Shown piece after piece: positions 1 to 7,200 of a DNA stretch of 19,984 bases. Under the pieces are notes generated by a model. The model ran no database searches. It saw only the letters and a program-made list of their open reading frames with translations, and was not told the origin of the DNA. How positions within the stretch are numbered: the stretch's first letter is position 1; each line of letters starts with the position of its first letter. The translations under genes and the position numbers were made by a program. The stretch covers positions 1 through 19,984 of the forward strand of contig JAZUNS010000091.1 of the NCBI GenBank assembly GCA_045604285.1. Reading direction: 5' to 3'. This DNA is from SIG636 sp045604285. GTDB taxonomy: Bacteria > Bacillota > Clostridia > Oscillospirales > CAG-382.

Positions 1-20
1 ATAATATCCTTAAATATATT

Positions 21-43
21 GAGCTTATCGACAAGATAAGCTC
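21..43 (+). repeat. Terminator-like hairpin, left of a flanking pair
   Basis: A 9-bp stem (21-29 with 35-43) closes a GACAA loop. The identical 23-bp hairpin recurs at 270-292, so the pair brackets repeat copy 1. This left hairpin is not followed by a T-tract, because the repeat element begins two bases later. The right one is followed by TTTATTTT. The identity is read directly from the sequence. Its origin by duplication during insertion is inference. Confidence 0.85.
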
Positions 44-44
44 T

Positions 45-265
45 CAGACCGCAGACAAAGGTACAGAACACGAAAAATATAAAAAATCAATTACAAAAAA
101 AGTTGAAAAGTCGGGAAATCTTCCCGACTTTTCTGCAATTTATCGTATTTTTCGTTCAAAACGAACCTCGGCTCACAGTACTTTTGTACAGTTATCGCCT
201 CGGTTCGTTTCGTCTGCACTCTTTCTCAGCACTCTGCCAAGCTGATGACAGGGTTTGTCATCAGC
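45..265 (+). repeat. Dispersed structured repeat element, copy 1
   Basis: This is a non-coding element of about 221 bp, nearly identical to 13421-13642 and matching the reverse complement of 19870-19984. It has three foldable parts. Hairpin 1 (106-117 with 121-132) is a perfect 12-bp stem with a 3-nt loop. Stem 2 (159-167 with 202-210, continuing inward to GGC/GCC at 170-172/197-199 across a small internal loop) encloses a GTAC...GTAC mini-hairpin. Hairpin 3 (239-250 with 256-267) has 12 bp. The linker at 211-238 is nearly invariant in all copies although it is unpaired. A terminator follows at 270. I know of no named family that it matches. It could be a structured RNA, a 3'-UTR processing element or a miniature mobile element. 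A short open frame inside it is not credible as a gene. Confidence 0.88.
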
Positions 266-269
266 TTGT

Positions 270-300
270 GAGCTTATCGACAAGATAAGCTCTTTATTTT
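270..300 (+). terminator. Intrinsic terminator ending repeat copy 1
   Basis: A 9-bp stem (270-278 with 284-292) with a 5-nt loop is followed by TTTATTTT. It stops plus-strand transcription coming through repeat copy 1. It is a duplicate of the hairpin at 21-43. Confidence 0.75.
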
Positions 301-322
301 ATGTAAAAAAGGGTATAATTTA

Positions 323-351
323 TTGACATTTACAGCGTTGTATTGTATAAT
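323..351 (+). promoter_or_regulatory. Consensus SigA-type promoter for the metY operon
   Basis: TTGACA (323-328) and TATAAT (346-351) are separated by exactly 17 bp. Both hexamers match the vegetative consensus, so expression should be strong unless repressed. Transcription should begin near 358, giving a leader of about 43 nt before the GTG at 401. That leader is too short for a SAM riboswitch or T-box, and none is visible. Confidence 0.88.
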
Positions 352-400
352 AGCATGAAATTATTTATAATTCTTACTATGCGCTTTAGAGGTGAACATT

Positions 401-1426
401 GTGTCCAGTGCAATCAGAAATTTTATAGTAATGTTTTTACTGTTTTTGCTCATCTTTGGCATTTGCGGACATTTTATTGCAACTAAGCTTATTCCCGGAC
501 TTATCGAGGGAAACGATACTCCTTTTCAGGACGATAGCACCGCTACAAGCAGTACTGACGAGTCTGCGGAAGAATTTTTAAGCTCTGACCTTTCTGCAGA
601 AGATGAGCTCATCGGCAACTCTAAATCCGTCGCTTTTTTGTGCTTGGATAAAAATAAAGAACTTGTGAGTATTTTTGTTATACACACCAATGACGGATAT
701 AAAACAAGCGTATCGTCAACCATTACAGGCAACTCAACGACCGAAATTAACGGTGCAAGCCTTGCAGAGCTTTATCGGTTAAACGGTGCAGATTATATAA
801 TAAATAAACTTCAGTATCTTGTGGGATTTAAAATTAACGATCATGCTACTTTGTACTCTATAGACGTTGAAGGAAAAGGACATACAATTTCAGAATTAAG
901 TGTTTATCTTGGATATCGATATAGACTAAACGAATCATTCCAATATCCCAACCCGTACTATAAAGAGCCCGAGCAAAACGAAGAGAGTTATGACAGCGTC
1001 CTCAGCGGTGAGGAATCCGTTGAATCAATGGAAGAATCGACAGCATCGGGAGAAAGCATCGATTCGGACAATCCGGAGTTTATTACTATCGAGCCGAACA
1101 GCTATGCGCTTAACGGTATTACTAACGGCATAAAAAATTCCGAGATTCTTCTCGACTCCGAATGGAACCCAAATGCTTACATGATTTTCCAGGATCTGTT
1201 TAAGAGGATGCTTGAAGACAACTCAATTAAAAGCGATAAAGCCAAGCAAGCTGCTATATTTAACTATTTTGAAGAAAAAACTTTCTCCGATTTCAACGAC
1301 CTTGAAGTATCAGAGTATTTGTTTGAATATGCAAATGAGCATTTTGAATGCGATTGCGAGAAGATTTCAGATTGGGATGACGTTAAAGATACGTTTATCG
1401 CAAAAATTAAAGGTGATACAAAATAA
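401..1426 (+). CDS. Membrane-anchored extracytoplasmic protein, possible degenerate LCP-like domain
   Basis: The product has 341 residues, with a GTG start at 401 chosen because AGAGGTG (388-394) sits 6 nt upstream. An in-frame GTG at 392 lies inside that ribosome binding site. One N-terminal membrane segment (about residues 8-27) is followed by a Ser/Glu/Asp-rich linker, a globular region (about 65-170), a second Ser/Glu-rich linker and a C-terminal region of about 100 residues. The first globular region loosely resembles the LytR-CpsA-Psr fold. It has a hydrophobic strand, a lysine-rich turn and another strand, then a segment running from INGASLAELYRLNG to VGFKIND that is like the LCP 'KLNAAYALGG...LLGIKID' stretch. 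The Arg/Asp residues that bind pyrophosphate in true LCP ligases appear to be absent. Function is unknown. It is probably co-transcribed with metY, whose start lies 27 nt beyond this gene's stop. Confidence 0.85.
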   Translation: MSSAIRNFIVMFLLFLLIFGICGHFIATKLIPGLIEGNDTPFQDDSTATSSTDESAEEFLSSDLSAEDELIGNSKSVAFLCLDKNKELVSIFVIHTNDGYKTSVSSTITGNSTTEINGASLAELYRLNGADYIINKLQYLVGFKINDHATLYSIDVEGKGHTISELSVYLGYRYRLNESFQYPNPYYKEPEQNEESYDSVLSGEESVESMEESTASGESIDSDNPEFITIEPNSYALNGITNGIKNSEILLDSEWNPNAYMIFQDLFKRMLEDNSIKSDKAKQAAIFNYFEEKTFSDFNDLEVSEYLFEYANEHFECDCEKISDWDDVKDTFIAKIKGDTK

Positions 1427-1453
1427 TATTTTATGAAAGAAGGAAATAAATCT

Positions 1454-2722
1454 ATGAAAACAGAAACCAAGTGCATACACGAAGGGTATAAGCCCCAAAA
1501 CGGCGCTCCTTTAGCACTTCCGATATACCAAAGCACTACGTATGCGTATGATTCTACCGAGCACATTGGCAAATTATTCGATTTGCAAGCGGATGGTCAT
1601 ATGTACAGTAGAATATCTAATCCTACCGTTGCTTACGTCGAAGAAAAAATCGCAGCTCTCGAAGGAGGCGTTGCAGCCGTTTGCATGTCATCGGGCCAAA
1701 CTGCGTCTTTCTTATCACTTTTTAATATTTTAGGTGCAGGCGACAGCTTTTTATGTTCTTCTCGTATATACGGCGGTACAATCAACTTGTTTTCCGTTAC
1801 CATGAAAAGGATGGGAATTGAATGTATTTATTTTGACGACGATCAGTCCGATGAAGAAATACAAGCATTGATTAAGCCCAATACCCGCGCGGTCTTTGCA
1901 GAATCTCTTGCAAATCCCGCACTGGCCGTTCTTGACATTAGAAGAATAGCCGATCTTGCACATCGCAACGGAATTCCGTTGATCGTCGACAATACCTTCC
2001 CCACCCCCATTCTTTGCAGACCTCTTGAACACGGTGCTGATATTGTAATACACTCAACAACAAAGTACATGGATGGTCATGCAGTACAGGTAGGCGGTGC
2101 GGTTGTTGACGGCGGCACCTTTGATTGGAAAAAGAACGGTTACACCTGCCTTTCCGAGCCCGACGAATCTTATCACGGCGTTATTTATACCGAAAGCTTT
2201 GGCAAAGCCGCCTATGCAACAAAATTAAGAACACAGTTAATCAGAGATTTTGGTACATATCCCCCTGCAAGCGCAGCTTTCCTATTAGATCTTGGTTTGC
2301 AAACCTTAGCGGTACGAATGGAAAAACACAGCTCCAACGCACTTAAAGCCGCAAACTTTTTAAAAGACCATCCTATGGTTGAGAGTGTTTCTTATCCCGG
2401 ACTTAGCGATGATAAATATCACGATCTTGCTGTAAAATATATGCCCAACGGCACAAGCGGTGTCGTTTCCTTTACCATAAAGGGCGGCAAAGAAAATGCC
2501 GTAAAATTCATGGATGCATTACAGCTTGCTAAAAACGTTGTGCACGTAGCTACCGTACACACTTGTGTTTTACATCCGGCAAGCGAAACTCACCGCCAGC
2601 TTACCGATGAGCAGTTGATCGCCGCAGGTATTAACCCCGGCATGATAAGACTTTCTGTAGGTATCGAAAATATCGAAGATATAATTGCAGATTTGGAAAT
2701 TGGTCTTAAGCAATGCGAATAA
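1454..2722 (+). CDS. metY: O-acetylhomoserine sulfhydrylase (PLP-dependent, MetY type)
   Basis: The 422-residue product is a Cys/Met-metabolism PLP enzyme. It converts O-acetyl-L-homoserine and sulfide (or methanethiol) to homocysteine (or methionine) and acetate, in the cytoplasm. Visible landmarks are the N-terminal TKCIHEGYKP and PIYQSTTY blocks, the phosphate-binding YSR at 51-53 followed by NPT, SSGQTA at 79-84, the cofactor-contacting Asp179 in VDNTFPTP, and the PLP lysine Lys204 in HSTTKYMDGH. The length fits the sulfhydrylase branch (about 420-430 residues) better than shorter cystathionine lyases. ATG 1454 was chosen over ATG 1433 because GAAGGA (1439-1444) sits 9 nt upstream and the homology begins with MKTETKCIHEG. 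The gene lies in an operon with the upstream membrane protein and overlaps rlmH by 10 nt. Confidence 0.95.
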   Translation: MKTETKCIHEGYKPQNGAPLALPIYQSTTYAYDSTEHIGKLFDLQADGHMYSRISNPTVAYVEEKIAALEGGVAAVCMSSGQTASFLSLFNILGAGDSFLCSSRIYGGTINLFSVTMKRMGIECIYFDDDQSDEEIQALIKPNTRAVFAESLANPALAVLDIRRIADLAHRNGIPLIVDNTFPTPILCRPLEHGADIVIHSTTKYMDGHAVQVGGAVVDGGTFDWKKNGYTCLSEPDESYHGVIYTESFGKAAYATKLRTQLIRDFGTYPPASAAFLLDLGLQTLAVRMEKHSSNALKAANFLKDHPMVESVSYPGLSDDKYHDLAVKYMPNGTSGVVSFTIKGGKENAVKFMDALQLAKNVVHVATVHTCVLHPASETHRQLTDEQLIAAGINPGMIRLSVGIENIEDIIADLEIGLKQCE

Positions 2723-3192
2723 CGTTGATTTACGTAGGCAACACAAGCGAAAAATTCTACACCGAAGCATCATTGGAATATGAAAAAAGGATGAAAGCTT
2801 TTGCAGAGTTCAACAGCGTTTGCGTGAAGGAAGAAAAGCTTGAAAACGAGGCGGTCGGTGCCTTGATAGAAAAAGCGCTTGCTGCTGAAGAAGACAGGAT
2901 TCGCGCTGTGATACCAAAGAATTCTTTAATAGTTACGTTGTGCATTGAAGGAAAGCAGATTTCATCAGAAGGGCTTGCGGATTACATAAGCAGAAACGCA
3001 GGAAACGGTATATCCTCGATAGCTTTTGTTATCGGAAGCAGTCACGGTATATCTGCCAAGTTAAAAAGAGATTCAGCACTTAAACTTTCGATGTCCCAAA
3101 TGACTTTTCCTCATATGCTGGCAAGAGTTATGCTTACCGAGCAGATATACCGAGCATTTACAATTATTAACGGTAAAAATTATCACAAATAA
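2713..3192 (+). CDS. rlmH: 23S rRNA pseudouridine-1915 N3-methyltransferase RlmH
   Basis: The 159-residue product is a SPOUT-fold methyltransferase that methylates pseudouridine 1915 in helix 69 of 23S rRNA, using SAM, on assembled ribosomes. The family signature is clear: N-terminal MRITLIYVGN, a glycine-rich knot segment FVIGSSHGIS, and the conserved C-terminus LSMSQMTFPHMLARVMLTEQ followed by IYRAF and ending NYHK. Length is normal for the family. The start overlaps the end of metY by 10 nt, which suggests translational coupling. No separate ribosome binding site was needed to place it. No terminator hairpin is evident between its stop and the ferredoxin promoter that begins 14 nt later. 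Confidence 0.96.
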   Translation: MRITLIYVGNTSEKFYTEASLEYEKRMKAFAEFNSVCVKEEKLENEAVGALIEKALAAEEDRIRAVIPKNSLIVTLCIEGKQISSEGLADYISRNAGNGISSIAFVIGSSHGISAKLKRDSALKLSMSQMTFPHMLARVMLTEQIYRAFTIINGKNYHK

Positions 3193-3205
3193 TTTAAAAA
3201 TACCC

Positions 3206-3234
3206 TTGAAAATGACAATTGATTATGATATATT
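3206..3234 (+). promoter_or_regulatory. Promoter for the ferredoxin gene
   Basis: TTGAAA (3206-3211) and TATATT (3229-3234) are separated by 17 bp. Transcription should start around 3241, some 27 nt before the ATG at 3268. Together with the terminator at 3461-3509 it defines a single-gene ferredoxin transcript. Confidence 0.7.
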
Positions 3235-3267
3235 AAGGATGTAAAAACTCAAGGAGGTGCTATTATT

Positions 3268-3441
3268 ATGGCATATGTTATTTCTGCTGATACTTGTCTT
3301 GGTTGCGGTACCTGCGAAGGTGAATGCCCTGTTGGTGCAATAGCTGTTGGTGCTGACGGTAAGTATGCAATTGACGCTGATACTTGCATCAGTTGTGGCG
3401 CTTGCGCAGGCGCTTGCCCTGTAGACGCAATTGCGGAATAA
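3268..3441 (+). CDS. 2[4Fe-4S] clostridial-type ferredoxin
   Basis: The 57-residue product is a small soluble electron carrier. Two Cys-x2-Cys-x2-Cys-x3-Cys-Pro motifs are present, with Cys10, 13, 16, 20 and Cys40, 43, 46, 50, each followed by Pro. This is the pattern that holds two [4Fe-4S] clusters. The two halves are internally similar (ADTCLGCGTCEGECPVGAIA and ADTCISCGACAGACPVDAIA), as expected from the ancient gene duplication in this family. It would serve low-potential electron transfer in an anaerobe, for example with pyruvate:ferredoxin oxidoreductase or hydrogenase, though no partner is encoded in this window. AAGGAGG (3251-3257) lies 10 nt before the ATG. The gene has its own promoter and terminator. 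Confidence 0.96.
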   Translation: MAYVISADTCLGCGTCEGECPVGAIAVGADGKYAIDADTCISCGACAGACPVDAIAE

Positions 3442-3460
3442 TTTCGCATTTTAGGTATCC

Positions 3461-3509
3461 CGCCCACTGACCATGTTTTTTACATAGGTTGTGGGCGCTT
3501 TACTTTTTT
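3461..3509 (+). terminator. Terminator downstream of the ferredoxin gene
   Basis: A 7-bp outer stem (3461-3467 with 3491-3497) continues into an inner ACC-ATGT/ACAT-A-GGT stem with one bulge and a T-rich loop, followed by CTTTACTTTTTT. The last T residues abut the ribosome binding site of the next gene. The methyltransferase and protease downstream must therefore rely on read-through or on a promoter I cannot see. Confidence 0.75.
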
Positions 3510-3519
3510 AGGTGTATTT

Positions 3520-4185
3520 ATGGAGCTTACTAAAATAACAGAAATTAACAATGGGATATTTCTAAAAGAATATACCAACGGATTGCTTTTTGGTACCGAT
3601 GCCCTGCTTCTCTCTCGCTTTATTAAGGGCGGTAGCGCAAAGATTGGCGTTGACATAGGCGCAGGCAGCGGCGCTATATCTTTGCTGGTTTTATCAGAAA
3701 ACAAAGCTAAACACATAACCGGTATAGAAATACAAGAAAAATATTCCACACTTGCTAATGAAAATGCCGTTAACAACAATTTAGGCGAAAGATTTACTTG
3801 TGTAAACGGAAATGCATGCTTTTACAAAGACCTGTTCCCTTCCGAAGGGGCTGATTTTGTGTTCTCAAATCCACCTTTTATGAAAGCTAACGGCGGAAAG
3901 CACAATGATACCGACGCAAAATCTATCGCCAGACACGAAGAATATTTGCCTGTAAACAGTCTTTGCAAAGCAGCTTCGTTTTTTCTTAAGTACGGCGGTC
4001 ACTTTTATGTAGTGTATCGCCCTGAACGCATTTGTACTCTTATTACAGCTCTGAAAAATAACAATTTAGAACCAAAACGAATTGAGTTTATATACAGTAA
4101 TGGCAACGATTCGCCATCATTAGTTTTAGTTGACTCTAAAAAAGGTGCCGCTGAAGGCGCAATCATTAAAAACGTAAGCATATAA
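3520..4185 (+). CDS. TrmN6/YfiC-type tRNA (adenine-N6) methyltransferase
   Basis: The 221-residue product is a class I SAM-dependent methyltransferase. Motif I, DIGAGSG (45-51), binds SAM. Motif IV, NPPF (117-120), is the adenine-N6 type catalytic motif, in the context VFSNPPFMKANGG. The N-terminal FGTDALLLS block is typical of the YfiC/TrmN6 group, which in Escherichia coli methylates A37 of tRNA1(Val); Bacillus has the homologue YabB. RNA substrate specificity cannot be read from sequence, so I give no symbol. The start follows AGGTG (3510-3514) by 5 nt. A 24-nt gap separates it from the large protease gene, so the two are probably co-transcribed, although they have no obvious functional link. 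Confidence 0.85.
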   Translation: MELTKITEINNGIFLKEYTNGLLFGTDALLLSRFIKGGSAKIGVDIGAGSGAISLLVLSENKAKHITGIEIQEKYSTLANENAVNNNLGERFTCVNGNACFYKDLFPSEGADFVFSNPPFMKANGGKHNDTDAKSIARHEEYLPVNSLCKAASFFLKYGGHFYVVYRPERICTLITALKNNNLEPKRIEFIYSNGNDSPSLVLVDSKKGAAEGAIIKNVSI

Positions 4186-4209
4186 TTTTCGAAAAAGGAG
4201 GCGTAAACT

Positions 4210-7200
4210 GTGAAAAGAGCTATTGTAGTTACAATTTTACTTGCTTTATTCTTGGGGCCGGTATCTGTAATTGTTGATAATTTTAACGTTTTCGCCAACC
4301 CTTTTGAATATTTAGATGAATTAAGAGAAAAACAAATATCTTTGGGATTGAACGGCATTAACAATCATTCGGAAAGCGCCGCCTGCGTGGATACCGAATG
4401 CAACAAATATATTGTACAATTCAAAAGCACTGCTAAATTAAACGATATTTACAACAGTATAAAAAAATATGACTACGCTCTTCTTGCTAACAGCGAACAA
4501 AGGGTTTTTTCAATTTGTCTTGACGATGTTGCGTCTTTTAAAAATGACAATGTCGGTATACTGCTTTCTGTAGAAGCGGATTCTGCTATGTCCCTCCTCG
4601 CTGCAGTTAACGACCCTATTGCCGAAACACAATGGGAGCTTGAAAGTCTTAATTATTATAACGCCATTGAAATATCAAAAGCAGATTCAAACGTTACCGT
4701 TGCCGTACTTGATAGCGGCGTTTATAGACAGCACGAAGATTTTAACGGCGTTAATATATTGGCAGGTTATGATGCCGTTTTGGATTCTGAAGGCGTATAT
4801 ACCGATTACAACGGGCACGGCACAAAAGTGACCTCAATTATTGCCTCTGCCAGCAATAATGGTATCGGCATGGCAAGCATAGGAGCCGGTTTGTCAATTC
4901 TGCCCGTGCGTGTTAGTGACAACAGCGGATATATTTATTCGACCGACTTTATACAGGCGGTCTATTTTGCCGCAGACAGCGGTGCTGATATTATAAATAT
5001 GAGCTTTGGCGGATACGTTTATTCCGTAGCAGAAGAAGCGGCTACAGAATACGCCGCAAGCAAAGGCTGTATTTTGGTTTCTGCCGCAGGTAACGAGGCA
5101 ACTGATATTAAATATGCAGGCATGAAAGCATATCCTGCTTCTTACGAAAACGTTATAAGCGTTGGGTCTGTGAACAACAAAGGCGAGGTTTGCTCTTTCT
5201 CGCAGTACAATGACGCAGTCGATTTAGTGGCCCCGGGCATTGAATTGACTGTTGCTACAATGGAAGGCGGTTATGCGCTGGAGCAAGGCACCTCTTTTTC
5301 TACCGCTTATGTCAGTGCAGCCATTGGACTTGCTTTGTCTACCATCGATGAAGGCATCACCTTTAACGGTGAACAGTTTATAACTTTGATTGCAAGCCTT
5401 AATACTAACGAGAGAAACGATTATTACGGATACGGTACTGTTAATTTGGAGTCACTGCTTCGTAATATAAACCTTCCTTTGTATTCCGGTGTTATTAGTG
5501 GCGGCGTATATCATCATAATATAACCATTAACTTTAATCGAGGCGTTGCGACTCTTGACGGTGAACCGTTCGTAAGCGGTGATACCGTACTGGTAAGCGG
5601 CAACCACTTTATAGAGATAGTTGATGGAGAAAGCAGCGTTGGTGTTAGCTTTATAACCGATAATATACCGTTAAAATATGACTTTATAGAAGAAAAGGAT
5701 CAAGTAAGAATCTCTTTTGAACGAGGTGACGGGCTTTTAGACGGTTTGCCTTATTTGTCTAACACCCCCATAACCACCAACGGCAAACACTGCTTTGTAT
5801 TAACCGGTCCCTATGGAAATACTGAGGAATTCAACTTTGAATGCAACTTTAATCCTCCGGAAATTTTCGGGGTTGAAAACGGCGGTTATTACACAGAACC
5901 GGTATATATTACCGTTGCAGGTACAGGCAACGTCACTCTTAACAGCACACCAGTGTACTCCGGTCAAGTGATATCCAAAAACGGCAATTACGTTTTGAAA
6001 GTAAGCAGTAACCACAAAGAAAAGACAATTCATTTTACCGTAAATATTCCCAACATTAATTATTATGATTCTTCAGTTGCATCGGCAAAAATGGCACTGG
6101 ACGAAGAATACGGTGCATTTTATCTATATAATGAAATTCTATCCGGAATAAGAATATATGACGTAAACAACCTTTCCAAAACGTTAAGTTTTATAAGAAC
6201 CGAAGATGGAATAATCGGCCATGGTTTTAACAACGAATATTTTGTGATGCTTCATCAAAGCGGAGTTTCTTTGATAAATAGAGAAGATCTGTCAAAAGGT
6301 GAAGCCGGATCGTTAAAATTTTATGCATTTTCTTTTAACGCTATTTCCGCAACGCAAGTTGGTAACAGCATATATTATATAGCAAGGAATTCCGAAGGTA
6401 TAATAGAACTAAAATGCTTAAATCTTGACAGTAAAAGTGACGTTTTGGTGACAAATTTAAGCGACGAATACGCAAACATCAAAAGCAACGGTAAAACCCT
6501 GTTATTGACTACATCAAACGGCACTATATGTAATTATGACCTTCAAGGTAATAGGTTAGCAAAAACAAATACTTTCAGCAATATTTCAGCAGTTTTGTTC
6601 AACGATGATTATATTTGTACTAATTACGCCGTTTATAATATTGATGACCTCTCCCCTGCTTTTACAATTAAAAACAATGAAGTTCCCATCTCTGTTTTTA
6701 ATAGTATACTAATCACAAATTGCTCTGTATACGATATCGAAACAGGTGAAAGAATAGGTGCGTTTGACACCCCGATAACAGATTGTATCCTTTCGGCTGC
6801 AAACGTTACGTATACTTATCTTTCTACCCTTAAAATTCAACGTAGCACAAATAGCGAGATATTTGATGGCGATACAGCGTTAACAAAATTAAATGCCGCT
6901 TTGTGTAATAGCTTTTTTATTCCCTCGCCGGAACAAACTACCGAATTCCAGCAAACAGTTGTTCTTCCGGAAAATATGTCTATTGACGCCGCTGTTTTGT
7001 CTATGAATGGAAGCAGCATTTTTGCAATTTCTCACTCTGAAAGATTTTTGTATACTTTTGAAACAGCTTCTTTTGCATTGAAAGATGTAAAGCCTTTGAA
7101 ATTTTTACCTTCATCCATTTCTCAAGGTGAAAATACTGTATATATAACCTTCAAGGAAGATTCTTCGATATGCAAGTATGACGTTGTGAAAAACACAATG

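Noticed and set aside
103..288. A 61-codon open frame inside repeat copy 1, and the related frames at 13401-13622 and 13561-13743
   Set aside because: They translate the structured repeat. They lack a ribosome binding site, and the reading frame is not preserved between copies because of single-base length changes in A and T runs.
352..400. SAM riboswitch or T-box controlling metY
   Set aside because: The leader from the predicted start to the first gene is about 43 nt and has no matching structure, and the gap before metY itself is only 27 nt.
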